Made by a program: the position numbers and the translations under genes
Part shown: one piece after another, positions 47,008-57,056 of the stretch
Position numbering within the stretch: the stretch's first letter is position 1
Layout: every line of letters starts with the position of its first letter
Assembly (NCBI RefSeq): GCF_002902345.1
Contig: NZ_PPQB01000012.1
Span: 55,957-119,956, forward strand
Direction of reading: 5' to 3'
Origin: Staphylococcus arlettae
GTDB lineage: Bacteria; Bacillota; Bacilli; Staphylococcales; Staphylococcaceae
DNA length: 64,000 nt
The notes under the pieces: generated by a model
The model's database searches: none
What the model was told of the DNA's origin: nothing
Seen by the model: only the letters and a program-made list of their open reading frames with translations

Positions 47008-47909
47008 GACTAAAAGATAAATTATTACTAAAACGCCCGTTAATCTTAGATGGTGGTCTAGCAACTACGTTAGAATCATATGGTTGTAACTTAAACACCT
47101 CACTGTGGTCGAGTGAAATATTAAAAAATGATCCAGCAAAAATCCAACAAGCCCATGCTGATTTTACACAAGCAGGTGCGGATATATTGCTGACAAGTAC
47201 TTATCAAGCTAGTTATGCTACATTTTCAGCTATAGGTTTGAGTGATGCCGCTATCGATGCATTAATCGCTGATGCTGTTTATCAAGTTAAACAAGCAACT
47301 ACAGAACAACAAGTTATTGTAGGTAGCTTAGGTCCTTATGGTGCTTATTTGAGCGATGGCTCTGAGTACACTGGCACTTATAATATCTCTAGGTCAGATT
47401 ATGTCGACTTTCATCGTCAGCGCATCGACAGCCTAATTGCACAAGGCGTGCATGATTTTGTTTTCGAAACTATACCAAGCTTTGCAGAAATCCAAGCCAT
47501 TGTGACAGCAATCATCCCTCTTTATAATCAAAAACAGACATTTTGGTTATCTGTAACAGTGGATGATGCCGGTAATTTATCAGACGGAACAGCTTTCGAA
47601 ACGTTGCGAGATTACTTACAAGATTACGACCCTATATTACCTATATTTGGCATTAATTGTTCTACTGTTACTGGAATTAATAACACTATAGCTAGAGGAT
47701 TATTGTCATTACCGCAAACTATCGCCTTATATCCTAATGGTGGCGCACATTATGATGCTGAGTCGAAAACTTGGTCTTCTGACAGTAATGAACAAGCAAT
47801 TTTGGATTGTGTTACGAGCTGGGCACAACAAAATGTAGCTATTATTGGAGGGTGTTGTCAGACAACACCTCAAACCATCGAACGTATTGTTGCAAAATTA
47901 AATCGTTAA
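47004..47909 (+). CDS. mmuM: Homocysteine S-methyltransferase
   Basis: MmuM transfers a methyl group from S-methylmethionine (or S-adenosylmethionine) to homocysteine, giving methionine. It is a 301-residue zinc barrel. ILDGGLATTLES is at the N-terminus, and the zinc cysteines lie in FGINCSTV and in GGCCQTTPQTI near the C-terminus. Translation is coupled to mmuP by the ATGA overlap. It is cobalamin- and folate-independent by family. A strong terminator follows. Confidence 0.93.
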   Translation: MRLKDKLLLKRPLILDGGLATTLESYGCNLNTSLWSSEILKNDPAKIQQAHADFTQAGADILLTSTYQASYATFSAIGLSDAAIDALIADAVYQVKQATTEQQVIVGSLGPYGAYLSDGSEYTGTYNISRSDYVDFHRQRIDSLIAQGVHDFVFETIPSFAEIQAIVTAIIPLYNQKQTFWLSVTVDDAGNLSDGTAFETLRDYLQDYDPILPIFGINCSTVTGINNTIARGLLSLPQTIALYPNGGAHYDAESKTWSSDSNEQAILDCVTSWAQQNVAIIGGCCQTTPQTIERIVAKLNR

Positions 47910-47922
47910 ATTTCATAATAAA

Positions 47923-47951
47923 AAAGTCCGAGGCATATTACCTCGGACTTT
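47923..47951. terminator. Bidirectional terminator between mmuM and rbsK
   Basis: AAAGTCCGAGG / CCTCGGACTTT, a perfect stem with A/T-rich flanks on both sides. Confidence 0.92.
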
Positions 47952-47964
47952 ATTTATTTAATTA

Positions 47965-48879
47965 TTATTGCTCTAACACAGTAACTTCCTCAGGAATAGA
48001 TTTTTGAGCTCCTTCTGTCTGTACTGCAATAGAGGCCGCTTTATTAGCATAAGTAATAGCTTCTTCAATATTAAAGTTTTCCATATTCAATCGGCTTGCA
48101 AATGCACCAATAAAAGTATCCCCTGCTGCAGTAGTATCTACAGCATGTACTTTAACTGCTGGAATTAAATTAGCATCCTCTTTTGTAGCATAATAAGTAC
48201 CTTGCTCACCTAATGTAATTAATACTACTTGCATACCTAATGATAAGAAATAATCAGCATTTTTATGCATTGAATCACGATCAGTCACTGGAATACCACT
48301 TAATAATTCTGCTTCTGATTCATTAGGAATAATAATATCTGTTAATTGCAAGAGTGCTTTAGATAATTCACTTGCAGGCGCTGGATTTAAGATTGTTGTT
48401 ACGTCATGTTGACGTGCAATCGTAAATGCTTTAATAATAGCTGGCACCGGTACTTCTAATTGCGCGATAATATAGTCAGCGTTAGCAATAGCCGCTTCAG
48501 CTTGCTCTACATCTTGTTCATTCAAAGTCATGTTAGCTCCACCATAAACAAGAATTGTATTTTGACCAGCTTCATCTATAGTAATAAATGCTTGTCCTGT
48601 TTCTGCTTCATCCGTTGTAATAATATAATCTGTATTCATTTGTGCAGCTTGGAAATCTTCTAACATGAAATTAGCATCTCCATCACTGCCAATTTTTGAG
48701 ATGAATGTAGTTTGTGCATTAGAACGTGCTGTCGCTAATGCTTGGTTCGCACCTTTGCCCCCACCATATATTTTTTGCGCATTATCTACATGTAATGTTT
48801 CACCAGGTTTAGCAAATCGTGCTACATTGATAATTTTATCTACATTTGTAGAACCGATAATTACTACTTTATTCGTCAT
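47965..48879 (-). CDS. rbsK: Ribokinase
   Basis: RbsK phosphorylates D-ribose at O5. It has 304 residues from ATG 48879, with AAAGGAG upstream; the 8-codon longer frame lacks this. PfkB-family motifs are GGGKGANQALATARS near the N-terminus and DTTAAGDTFIGAF, with the catalytic Asp, near the C-terminus. It is last in rbsU-rbsD-rbsK. Confidence 0.94.
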   Translation of the reverse strand: MTNKVVIIGSTNVDKIINVARFAKPGETLHVDNAQKIYGGGKGANQALATARSNAQTTFISKIGSDGDANFMLEDFQAAQMNTDYIITTDEAETGQAFITIDEAGQNTILVYGGANMTLNEQDVEQAEAAIANADYIIAQLEVPVPAIIKAFTIARQHDVTTILNPAPASELSKALLQLTDIIIPNESEAELLSGIPVTDRDSMHKNADYFLSLGMQVVLITLGEQGTYYATKEDANLIPAVKVHAVDTTAAGDTFIGAFASRLNMENFNIEEAITYANKAASIAVQTEGAQKSIPEEVTVLEQ

Positions 48880-48915
48880 AGTGTTTTCTCCTTTACTGTT
48901 CAAACTTAATCCCTA

Positions 48916-49320
48916 TTAAAATGTTACATTACATTCCAAAGCAATATTAGAAAATGGTGTTATTTCTCCTGTACGAATATTGGCTTTTGTTAAAGTATGT
49001 GTTAAATTTTGTTTCATTTCATCATGTGGAATAAATTCAATTGTTACATCTTCGTCTAACAACTCTTTTATTGCTACTAATTGATCTGGATTCGCTGTTT
49101 TAATTTCTTCGGCCAAATAAACCTTTTGTACTTTAACTTCACTTAACACATTACTCAACATAGCAATAAATGTCGGTAATTCTTTTTCTATCGCTAAATC
49201 GATACGACGATCATCATTCGGAATCGGCATGCCCGCATCATTTATTGTAATTAAATCAAAATGACCTAATGTTGCTATTGCATGTGACACATGACTATTT
49301 AATACTCGATTTTTTTTCAT
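48916..49320 (-). CDS. rbsD: D-ribose pyranase
   Basis: RbsD converts the beta-pyranose form of ribose to the furanose form that RbsK uses. It has 134 residues, typical length. The active-site region is [28 protein letters not shown], with its histidine near residue 20. It lies between rbsU and rbsK in the same orientation. Confidence 0.94.
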   Translation of the reverse strand: MKKNRVLNSHVSHAIATLGHFDLITINDAGMPIPNDDRRIDLAIEKELPTFIAMLSNVLSEVKVQKVYLAEEIKTANPDQLVAIKELLDEDVTIEFIPHDEMKQNLTHTLTKANIRTGEITPFSNIALECNVTF

Positions 49321-49343
49321 TACACTCTCTCCCTTAGATTATA

Positions 49344-50225
49344 CTATTTTATAAATACCGTAACAGTTGCTGCAGCTAAAATTAATACTAAACCTATAAT
49401 AGTAATTACTAGCTCTTTTGGCGTTTTCTTCTGTTTTAAGAAATAAATACCTGTTAATGTAGCTAATACGACAGAAGTTTGTGACAAGACAAATCCTGTA
49501 GCTAAGCCATTCATATCTGGTTGAGCAGAAATTAAATATGTTAATGCAGCAAATGCGAAGAAGAAACCAGAAATAATTTGCTTCCAACTGACACTTTCTG
49601 TAAATGCATTTTGGTGTTTTAAATTCATCAATGCGTATACTACTGCTACAATTACCATTCCCATCGCTTGTGGTAAGAAGGCTTGCATACCTCCAATATC
49701 TGTTGCTTGTGGCGCAGCAGAATATGCCCAATAACCAATTTCACCAATTAGTAGTAAAATAACTGCACGTTTTAAATTCTTACTATATTGTGATTCTTGT
49801 GTTTCTTTCCAAACTGTCATTCGCGCACCTATTAAAATAACAAGCAATGCAGTAAAACCAATAATTTTATTCGTTACTCCAGGCCAGTCGCCTAATGCAA
49901 ACACGCCCCATAATGAAGCTCCCAATAATTGGAAAGCTGTAGTAATAGGCATTGCTTTTGATGATCCTATTAATGCAAAAGCTTTAAATGTAATAATTTG
50001 TCCAAATGCCCAACCTGCACCTGAAATTAAAGAAAATACTAAATCCATTCCTGTCGGCAGCGACATTCCTTGAATTAATGCAAAAACTGCTGCAAAAATC
50101 AATGTTCCTACAGTTGCACCAAAAATTTGGTTTACTGGTTTCCCGCCATATAATGATGCAATCGTTGGAAATAACCCCCAACCTAGTAACGGACCTAATC
50201 CGACTAACAACGCTATAATATCCAT
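49344..50225 (-). CDS. rbsU: Ribose uptake protein (GRP/glucose-ribose porter family)
   Basis: A 293-residue protein with ten transmembrane helices of the DMT superfamily. The start MDIIALLVGLGPLLGWGLFPTIASLYGGKPVNQ and the internal GAGWAFGQIITFKAFALIGSSKAMPITTAFQLLG are typical. In staphylococci and lactobacilli such carriers accompany rbsD/rbsK in place of an ABC importer. GAGGTG precedes the ATG. First gene of the ribose unit, downstream of the RbsR operator. Confidence 0.91.
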   Translation of the reverse strand: MDIIALLVGLGPLLGWGLFPTIASLYGGKPVNQIFGATVGTLIFAAVFALIQGMSLPTGMDLVFSLISGAGWAFGQIITFKAFALIGSSKAMPITTAFQLLGASLWGVFALGDWPGVTNKIIGFTALLVILIGARMTVWKETQESQYSKNLKRAVILLLIGEIGYWAYSAAPQATDIGGMQAFLPQAMGMVIVAVVYALMNLKHQNAFTESVSWKQIISGFFFAFAALTYLISAQPDMNGLATGFVLSQTSVVLATLTGIYFLKQKKTPKELVITIIGLVLILAAATVTVFIK

Positions 50226-50265
50226 ATGACACCTCTATATCTAAAATTATGTGTATTTATTATTA

Positions 50266-50294
50266 GGTAAAACGATTTAGTAAAACGTTTTACT
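50266..50294. promoter_or_regulatory. Tandem RbsR operator upstream of rbsU
   Basis: The perfect 16-bp palindrome AGTAAAACGTTTTACT (50279-50294) is preceded 13 bp earlier by a weaker copy, GTAAAACGATTTAG. CG-centred palindromes are typical of LacI-family repressors, so RbsR is the likely binder; CcpA is an alternative. Confidence 0.72.
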
Positions 50295-50463
50295 AGATTT
50301 ATAATACCACTATTTTTATTTTTTGTATACGCTTTCATTAATATTTTTCAATTTTACCATGTTGATTTTACGTTACATCGTGCTTATTTTTGTTGTCACA
50401 CAGGGTCTTAAACTAAATGTTTGCGCACTGTTTTTTGCTCACAAAAACATTTAATTTGTAGTA

Positions 50464-50501
50464 ATAAAAATAACCTAGTCGTTATAGACGACTAGGTTAT
50501 T
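50464..50501 (-). terminator. Terminator of rbsR
   Basis: AATAACCTAGTCGT / ACGACTAGGTTATT stem with a 5-base loop and T-run on the minus strand. It shows that rbsR is not co-transcribed with rbsUDK. The 371-base gap also holds the rbs promoter and operator. Confidence 0.92.
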
Positions 50502-50596
50502 GCACAATTACATTATTCAATTTACGACCACATTTTATGTAAATTCCTTTAACCTCATTTGTAATAGCGTTAATTATGTATAAATACGTGTTTATC

Positions 50597-51607
50597 TTAA
50601 CTGTTATCCAAGTTGGCACGTGCCGTAGTCGCTCTTACTATAAGTTCACTCGGCAAGACTATAGATTGTTGGTCACGGTGAGTTAATGTGCTGTCTAACT
50701 TGTCCATAATTAATTGCAAAGCCACTTCTCCGATTGTTTCTATCGGTTGTGCAACCGTAGTCAGTGCAGGTGTCATGTATTGAGCAATATCGATATCATC
50801 AAAGCCTACAATCGATACATCTTGAGGCACTTGCCATCCTTTATCAGCCAAGCCTCTAATAATACCAATAGCCATTTCATCATTCGTTGCAAACACTGCC
50901 GTAGAATGTGATGCAATAATATCGTCGACGGCTGCATATCCTCCTGCTTTCGATAAAGTGCTTTCAATCACTTTAGGTGTTGCCACATTATGTGATTGGC
51001 AATAGTGTTTAAAGCCTTCCATACGCAAGTTCATATTACTCGTTAGATGAGCAGGTTGGACGATTGTAAGCTGCTTATGACCTAACTCAATCAAATGACG
51101 TGCTGCTAACTCTCCACCACCTGTTTCATGCGTACGTACAATGTCTGTAAAGCCATGGTCATCACTTTGGTCTAATACTACATATGGTATTCTATGCGTA
51201 GTTAAATAATTATTTAAACGTTCAGGGTTTTTAATCATTTGCGCAATAATCAAACCATCCATCCCACGTTCTACTAAATGCATGATACCTGCTTCAATAT
51301 CTTCTTCAGGCGCTGTCAAAAAGAATAAATCTACATCAGATTCTTTGTTTGCATCCATCGATTGCATCATCGTAGAGAAAAATGGGTTAGCCAAATTCGG
51401 TAATAACACACCTATTAATTTAGTTTTACTGCCTCTTAATTGTTGCGCATTTTTATTTGGCAAGTAACCTAGCTTTTGTTTAGCAGCAAGTACTTTTTCG
51501 ATAGTATCAGTAGTAAAGCGATCACGCTTGTCGTTTAATACTTGCGATACTGTTGTTAAAGATACACCTGCTTCTTTAGCTACATCTTTGATAGAGACCT
51601 TTTTCAT
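50597..51607 (-). CDS. rbsR: LacI-family ribose operon repressor
   Basis: A 336-residue LacI-type regulator. The N-terminal helix-turn-helix is VSIKDVAKEAGVSLTTVSQVLNDK, the hinge is NAQQLRGSKTKLIGVLLPN, and the rest is a sugar-binding domain (VVLDQSDDHGF, AVFATNDEMAIGIIRGL, SIVGFDDIDIAQYMTP). Upstream of rbsU on the same strand with its own terminator. AAGGAGGGTG precedes the start. Confidence 0.9.
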   Translation of the reverse strand: MKKVSIKDVAKEAGVSLTTVSQVLNDKRDRFTTDTIEKVLAAKQKLGYLPNKNAQQLRGSKTKLIGVLLPNLANPFFSTMMQSMDANKESDVDLFFLTAPEEDIEAGIMHLVERGMDGLIIAQMIKNPERLNNYLTTHRIPYVVLDQSDDHGFTDIVRTHETGGGELAARHLIELGHKQLTIVQPAHLTSNMNLRMEGFKHYCQSHNVATPKVIESTLSKAGGYAAVDDIIASHSTAVFATNDEMAIGIIRGLADKGWQVPQDVSIVGFDDIDIAQYMTPALTTVAQPIETIGEVALQLIMDKLDSTLTHRDQQSIVLPSELIVRATTARANLDNS

Positions 51608-51639
51608 GTAGTAACACCCTCCTTATCTTCCAATTGTCC

Positions 51640-51878
51640 ATTTAATGATAACTTTAAAACTTATACACTTGCAACAGAGACTCCAGATTTATCTAATGGT
51701 ATCTTTTTTATCTTCTGTTAATTTAGGTACTACTGTTGGCACTTTTATTGCTGGTTTATTCATAGCTACATTAGGTTCTAACTATGTCATATTGATTGGC
51801 ATACTTGCCTGTTTTATTAATGTCGCTATGATCGTCGTTAGAAATAACATGATGAAATATAATGAACAATGCAGTTAA
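51640..51878 (+). pseudogene. C-terminal remnant of an MFS efflux transporter, frameshifted
   Basis: The last two helices of a DHA1-type MFS carrier are readable: SSVNLGTTVGTFIAGLF and IGILACFINVAMIVVRN, ending at the stop 51876. Upstream, a different frame reads TYTLATETPDLSNGIF, which continues naturally into LSSVNLG if one T is removed from the T6 run at 51704-51709. So the remnant is 5'-truncated and carries a one-base shift. The 5' part runs into the rbsR upstream region. Confidence 0.7.
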
Positions 51879-51967
51879 CGCTCAAATTTCTGTATAAAAT
51901 ACACTTGTAAATAATTATATAGTTTACTAACTATATGACTACTATTTACTTAAAAAACTTATACAAT

Positions 51968-51996
51968 AAGCCTCGAAATCGACTATTTCGAGGCTT
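51968..51996 (-). terminator. Hairpin after the cysJ paralogue
   Basis: AAGCCTCGAAA / TTTCGAGGCTT with a 7-base loop, just beyond the stop of the 52004 gene. The T-run on the minus strand is interrupted. Confidence 0.75.
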
Positions 51997-52003
51997 AAGT
52001 ACT

Positions 52004-53827
52004 TTAGTACACATCACGTTGATATCGTCTGTCTACTTTTAATTGTGTTAAATACGCTTCTGCTTCTTCTTCATTGCACTTACTTTCAGTTGCTATCACT
52101 TCTCTTATTGCTTCATGAACTGCTTTGGCCATATACGTTTCATCACCACAAATATAAATAGCTGCACCTGATTCTAACCATTGATAAAATAATTCACTAT
52201 TTTCTTTAATTTTATCTTGCACATATAATTTTGAAGCAGTGTCTCTAGAAAAAGCTAAATCTAATTTCGCTAACGTACCATTTGCTAACCATGCTTGCCA
52301 ATCAGCTTCATATAAAAAGTCTGTAGTACGTTTTTGATCTCCAAAGAATAACCATGTATTTCCTTTTAAATTCAAATCTTCTCGTTCTTCTAAGAAACTG
52401 CGGAATGGTGCTACTCCAGTACCAGGACCAATCATAATAACTTTTGTATCTTCATCAAATGGGAATTTAAAACTTGGATTTTTCTTCAAGCACATTCTCA
52501 CGCTTTCACCGGGTTTCACACGATCTGCTAATTGCGTAGAACATACACCATTTCGTGCACGACCGTAAGATTCATATCTTACAGCTTTTACGGTAATATG
52601 CACTTCATTAGGATTTGCTTTATAACTGCTTGCTATAGAATAAGTACGTGGTGGCAATTTCCGTAAATTTTCTATTACAATATCAGGGCTAACAGCTGGT
52701 GGATAATATTCACTAAATAAGTCGATAAGATCTCTACCATAAATATAATCTTTAACCCATGTATCATTTAAAACTAAGTTATTCAACTCATCATCATTTA
52801 TTAAAACTGCCATGTTTTTCAGTAATGTTGGCGTTAATTTAGTGATTTCAAAATGGTGTGTCAACGCATCTACTACAGATACTGCATCCCCATTATCTAA
52901 AATGATATCTTCATATGGATCCCAACCCAACATAGCAATGAGTTGCATGACAAGTTGGTCATCATTTGCTGGAAAGATATCTAAACTATCGCCAGGTTCA
53001 AATCCTTCTCCATAATTATCTAACAATAATTCGATGTGTCTAACTTCTTTATTCGAACCTTCACCATTTAAGTTGATGTTCTCTAACACTTCTGCATAGT
53101 ATGGATTGGATTTTGAATATTTACGCTCTTTCATAGACAGTACAGATTCTGTACTGTCTGTAGCAGCAACGCGATTGTCGTCTTGGTCACCTACTGCAGA
53201 CAATACTTGTTGCATCCATGATTCGGCAGATTCTTCATAGTCAAAGTCGCAATCCACACGTTCAACAAGGCGAGTCGCACCTAATTCAGCAACACGCTCA
53301 TCGAAATCTTTACCTGCTTGGCAAAAGAATTCAAATGACTCATCGCCAAGTGCTAAAACTGAATAACGTACGTCTGCCAAATTTGGAGCTTGTTCACTAT
53401 ATAAAAATTCATAAAATGAAATCGCACTTATTGGTGGTTCCCCTTCACCATGAGTTGACGAAATCAAGAACAAGTCTTCGGATTGTGCTAACGTATCAAA
53501 CTTGTAATCGTCCATTTCCGATATAGTCACTGTAAAACCATTTTCCACTAATCTTTCATTTAATGTCTCGGCCACAGTTTGTGCATTACCCGTTTCAGTA
53601 CCATATAATATAGTAATACTACGCGGTTTATCTGCTTCATCTGGACTATTCGTTATATGTGAAGATTCTGTAGCTTCGTTACTACTTGGAATCGTTGTAT
53701 TATTACTATTTTCTACTAAATATTGTCCAACCCATGCGCGCTGTTCAGGAGTTAATTTTGCTATTATTTCAGTAAGTTGTTGCGCTTCGGTTTCTGTTAA
53801 TGGACTGTTTTGATCATTGATATGCAA
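52004..53827 (-). CDS. Second sulfite reductase flavoprotein (CysJ paralogue)
   Basis: A 607-residue NADPH-dependent diflavin reductase, closely similar along its length to the 615-residue CysJ at 60966. A flavodoxin domain begins at ITILYGTETGNAQTVAE (about 72-88), then comes an FAD domain with RTYSIASSYKANPNEVH and the NADPH site GPGTGVAPFRSFLEERE. It ends in DRRYQRDVY like CysJ. The TTG start with GAGGTGA upstream is also shared. No cysI lies beside it. It may serve CysI, another acceptor, or simply be a duplicate. Transcribed alone, after the cysC terminator. Confidence 0.88.
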   Translation of the reverse strand: MHINDQNSPLTETEAQQLTEIIAKLTPEQRAWVGQYLVENSNNTTIPSSNEATESSHITNSPDEADKPRSITILYGTETGNAQTVAETLNERLVENGFTVTISEMDDYKFDTLAQSEDLFLISSTHGEGEPPISAISFYEFLYSEQAPNLADVRYSVLALGDESFEFFCQAGKDFDERVAELGATRLVERVDCDFDYEESAESWMQQVLSAVGDQDDNRVAATDSTESVLSMKERKYSKSNPYYAEVLENINLNGEGSNKEVRHIELLLDNYGEGFEPGDSLDIFPANDDQLVMQLIAMLGWDPYEDIILDNGDAVSVVDALTHHFEITKLTPTLLKNMAVLINDDELNNLVLNDTWVKDYIYGRDLIDLFSEYYPPAVSPDIVIENLRKLPPRTYSIASSYKANPNEVHITVKAVRYESYGRARNGVCSTQLADRVKPGESVRMCLKKNPSFKFPFDEDTKVIMIGPGTGVAPFRSFLEEREDLNLKGNTWLFFGDQKRTTDFLYEADWQAWLANGTLAKLDLAFSRDTASKLYVQDKIKENSELFYQWLESGAAIYICGDETYMAKAVHEAIREVIATESKCNEEEAEAYLTQLKVDRRYQRDVY

Positions 53828-54250
53828 AGGAACATCACCTCTCGTATGATTAATCTATCTGTTACAATTTAACTACTATTAGTCCCTTGAATATCGCCCG
53901 CTTATTATATTGTTACTATTACCATACTTTTTATTAGCATATGTGTTATTTTCACTCTACACATATGTTTTTCATCTATCCCACTTATATAATTTTATTA
54001 TTTAACTCATTATTAAGCAAACATTCAAAATAACCACCATATAAATTTACTATAAAATAAATTTTACAAGTATCTATACTTCATGGTGCGAACATCAATG
54101 CCCTATAGCTACCAAAATACATAAAAATAGGAGTGGGGCAGAAATCTAATTTTATTACAAAGATTTCGTCGACCACTCCGACAAAGATGACTAAAATTGA
54201 AAAAGCTTAATTTGCAGCGCATTTTCAGTTCAGTCATCTACTGAGAATAT
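53828..54250. other. Intergenic region between cysC and the cysJ paralogue
   Basis: It contains the promoter region of the 52004 gene and a short repeat hairpin at 54131-54178. No supported coding frame. Confidence 0.5.
54131..54178. repeat. Short staphylococcal intergenic repeat with hairpin
   Basis: It begins GAGTGGGGCAGAAATCT and closes with AGATTTCG...CCACTC, forming an interrupted inverted repeat. A related start, GGGAGTGGAACAGAAAT, appears at the right edge (63977). Confidence 0.65.
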
Positions 54251-54288
54251 GAAAAGAGACTAGGATGAATCAACGCTGTCCCAGTCTC
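54251..54288 (-). terminator. Terminator of the sulfate cluster after cysC
   Basis: GAGACTAGGA (54256-54265) pairs with TCCCAGTCTC (54279-54288), with one G-T pair and a short T-run on the minus strand. The arm resembles the cudC terminator. Confidence 0.75.
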
Positions 54289-54308
54289 CTATTTGTCTTG
54301 CTACTATT

Positions 54309-54908
54309 TTAAATGTATTGATGTTTTGTTAAATAAGCTACTATTTTAGCAACCGCTTCATCTACAGATAAGGCTTCTGTATCAATTTCAATTTCTGGAT
54401 TTGTTGGTGCTTCATATGGTGCATTGATACCAGTAAAGCCTTGGATTTCTCCTGCACGTGCTTTTTTATATAAACCTTTAGGGTCTCGAGATTCACAACC
54501 TTCTAAACTACATTTTGTATAGACTTCTATGAACTCACCTTGCGCTAAAGTGTCACGTACTACATTACGATCCGCTGCATAAGGAGAAATAAATGCTGTT
54601 GTCGTTAATACGCCAGCGTCGACCATAAGTTTACCTACTTCACCGATACGACGAATATTTTCAGTACGATCCTCTGGACTGAACCCTAAGTTGTTATTTA
54701 AACCATGTCGAATATTGTCACCATCAAGTCGATAAGTTTGTACTTGTTGTTCGAAAAGTGCTTTTTCTAATGCTGCTGATACTGTAGACTTACCAGAACC
54801 TGATAATCCAGTAAACCAAATCACTGCACTTTTATGGCGATTGCGTTGCTGGCGCTGTGCTTTAGTAACTTCTGAATCGTGCCATGTAATATTTGTTGAT
54901 GTCGTCAT
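54309..54908 (-). CDS. cysC: Adenylyl-sulfate kinase
   Basis: CysC phosphorylates APS to PAPS. It has 199 residues with the P-loop GLSGSGKST at 34-42, the [16 protein letters not shown] motif and [13 protein letters not shown], which holds the conserved serine. It lies 15 bases after sat and is last of the cluster. The neighbouring CysH looks like an APS-type reductase, so PAPS may be an extra route or serve sulfation. Confidence 0.95.
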   Translation of the reverse strand: MTTSTNITWHDSEVTKAQRQQRNRHKSAVIWFTGLSGSGKSTVSAALEKALFEQQVQTYRLDGDNIRHGLNNNLGFSPEDRTENIRRIGEVGKLMVDAGVLTTTAFISPYAADRNVVRDTLAQGEFIEVYTKCSLEGCESRDPKGLYKKARAGEIQGFTGINAPYEAPTNPEIEIDTEALSVDEAVAKIVAYLTKHQYI

Positions 54909-54923
54909 GTTCCTGTCTCCTTT

Positions 54924-56108
54924 TTAAGCTTCTGTAACTTGTAAACCTTTGATTAATACCTCTGCTACTTCTGGACGTGAGAATTCTTTTGGTAACTGTT
55001 CGCCATTACGTAATTTTTCACGTACTTTCGTACCACTTAAATGTACATGTGCTGTCTTGTCATGTGGGCAAGTTTTTGCTGTCGCCATGTTGTCACACTT
55101 TGTGCAATAAAAAGCATGTTCAAATTTGAATATTTGAATACCTAGCTCAGTTTCGTATTCACTAATTAATTCTTGCGCTTCATACGTACCATAATAATCA
55201 CCGACACCTGCATGGTCACGTCCGACAATAAAGTGTGTACATCCATAGTTTTTACGCACTGTTGCATGCAGTATTGCTTCTCTTGGTCCTGCATATCTCA
55301 TAGCAGCCGGATAAATAACTAATCTGTTGCGTTCTTCAGGGTAATAATGTTTCAAAATTACTTGGTAACTTTCCATGCGAACGTCTGCTGGAATATCATC
55401 AGATTTAGTTTCACCAACTAATGGATTAAGTAACAACCCATCTACAGATTCTAATGCAATTTTTTGAATATATTCATGTGCGCGATGCACAGGGTTACGA
55501 GTTTGGAATCCTACTACAGTCTTCCAACCTAAATCATAAAATAATTGACGTGTTTCGCTTGGGTCTAGATGGAATTCATCAAATTCATCATGTTTCGGTC
55601 GGTTTACTAACTCTATCGGGCCAGCTAAGTATACGTTCCCTTTTTCATAAACTTTTTGGACACCTGGATGAGCTGTTTCTGTTGTGCCATAAACTTTTTG
55701 TGCTTCATTTTCTTTGTCATAGGTGAATTTTTCTTCTAATGTGAGCACACCATACAATTGCTTATCTTCTCCGTATAATGCTACTTTATCTCCGATAGAT
55801 AGCTCATCTGCTTGTGCTTCAGTAACAGGTAAAGTAATAGGGATACTCCATACTAAACCATTACTTAAATGTAAATTTTCTACAACACTATGGTAATCTT
55901 TTTCCCCCATAAATCCAGTCAATGGGCTAAAACCACCAATCGCAATTAATTCTAAATCTGATAAACTCCAAGGGTTTAATGTTAATGACGCTAATTGTGG
56001 TGCCACTTCAATAAGTTGTTCACGCTGTGCACCTACTGCTTGTCTATTAACCAATTCGCCACCGTGTGGTTTAATAGTATTTTCCAAAAGTTCTGTTGAT
56101 AAAGTCAT
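54924..56108 (-). CDS. sat: Sulfate adenylyltransferase (ATP sulfurylase)
   Basis: Sat activates sulfate with ATP to form APS. It has 394 residues and is monomeric-type, not the CysDN type. Motifs are [16 protein letters not shown] with the HXXH signature, [16 protein letters not shown] and a C-terminal zinc-finger-like [16 protein letters not shown]. It lies between the TSUP permease gene and cysC. Confidence 0.96.
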   Translation of the reverse strand: MTLSTELLENTIKPHGGELVNRQAVGAQREQLIEVAPQLASLTLNPWSLSDLELIAIGGFSPLTGFMGEKDYHSVVENLHLSNGLVWSIPITLPVTEAQADELSIGDKVALYGEDKQLYGVLTLEEKFTYDKENEAQKVYGTTETAHPGVQKVYEKGNVYLAGPIELVNRPKHDEFDEFHLDPSETRQLFYDLGWKTVVGFQTRNPVHRAHEYIQKIALESVDGLLLNPLVGETKSDDIPADVRMESYQVILKHYYPEERNRLVIYPAAMRYAGPREAILHATVRKNYGCTHFIVGRDHAGVGDYYGTYEAQELISEYETELGIQIFKFEHAFYCTKCDNMATAKTCPHDKTAHVHLSGTKVREKLRNGEQLPKEFSRPEVAEVLIKGLQVTEA

Positions 56109-56141
56109 TTTATTCAGCTCCTTATATTTATTTCATTTATG

Positions 56142-57041
56142 TTAGTTGTTCGTTTGTTTTTTCGTAATGACAGATGGTAATTGTTTATTTTGATATAATG
56201 TATAAATTAATAAAATAAACCACAGGATGACTACTGCTATTTTGACACTGATAACAACTGTCGCATTATCTACAAAAGTACCTAAGAAAGTACTAATATT
56301 AGTGAAAATAATAATACCTCCGACACATACTGCTAATATATACACAGGCATTACTTTCACAATCCATGCTGCAAATGGGGCTGCAATTGCACCACCAATT
56401 GCTAAGGCAACGACTAAGCCCAAGCTAATTTGTTCCCACCCTAGAAAAATAATAAAGCCAAGAGAAGCAGATAATGTGATGAAAAATTCACTAGCAGATA
56501 CGGTGCCTATAACATATCGAGGCTCGATCTTATTTCGTGATAATAATAATGGAGTATTAACAGGTCCCCAGCCACCGCCACCTATCGTGTCTAAAAATCC
56601 TGCTACAATACCTTGTGGTATGATTTGCCATTTAGAAAACTTTCCTTCTTTAAGTTGTTGTTGATGTTGTTTTTTAAAGACAAATTGATAAATAATAAAT
56701 AGCCCCATCGTCAGTAAAAATAGTGAAATAAATGGTTTGATTAAATCACTGTGTATATTACTTAACACTGCTGAGCCAATAAATGCAGCAATTGCACCAG
56801 GTATTGCTAGTTTAATAGCCATGCGCTTATCAACATTTTTAAATTTATAATGTGACACGCCTGAAGCCGCTGTAGTAGCAATTTCAGAAAAGTGAATTGT
56901 TGCTGAAACAATTGCTGGTGCAGCACCTGCTGCTAATAAAATTGAGGAAGATGTTGCCCCAAATCCCATACCTAATGAACCATCAATCATTTGTGCAAAA
57001 AAACCTGCAAGTGCAAATATTAGTAGTTTTTTCAAAAGCAA
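56142..57041 (-). CDS. TSUP family permease of the sulfate cluster
   Basis: A 299-residue membrane protein with about eight or nine helices. The start FALAGFFAQMIDGSLGMGFGATSSSILLAAG and HFSEIATTAASGVSHYKFKNVD match the TauE/SafE family. Its place between siroheme genes and sat suggests sulfate uptake or sulfite export; no sulfate ABC or PiT-type transporter is in the window, so uptake is attractive but unproven. Confidence 0.87.
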   Translation of the reverse strand: MLLKKLLIFALAGFFAQMIDGSLGMGFGATSSSILLAAGAAPAIVSATIHFSEIATTAASGVSHYKFKNVDKRMAIKLAIPGAIAAFIGSAVLSNIHSDLIKPFISLFLLTMGLFIIYQFVFKKQHQQQLKEGKFSKWQIIPQGIVAGFLDTIGGGGWGPVNTPLLLSRNKIEPRYVIGTVSASEFFITLSASLGFIIFLGWEQISLGLVVALAIGGAIAAPFAAWIVKVMPVYILAVCVGGIIIFTNISTFLGTFVDNATVVISVKIAVVILWFILLIYTLYQNKQLPSVITKKQTNN

Positions 57042-57056
57042 TACCTTCCTTTCGTG

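Noticed and set aside
49339..49731. 130-codon minus-strand frame inside rbsU
   Set aside because: Out-of-frame shadow of rbsU with cysteine-rich, meaningless product.
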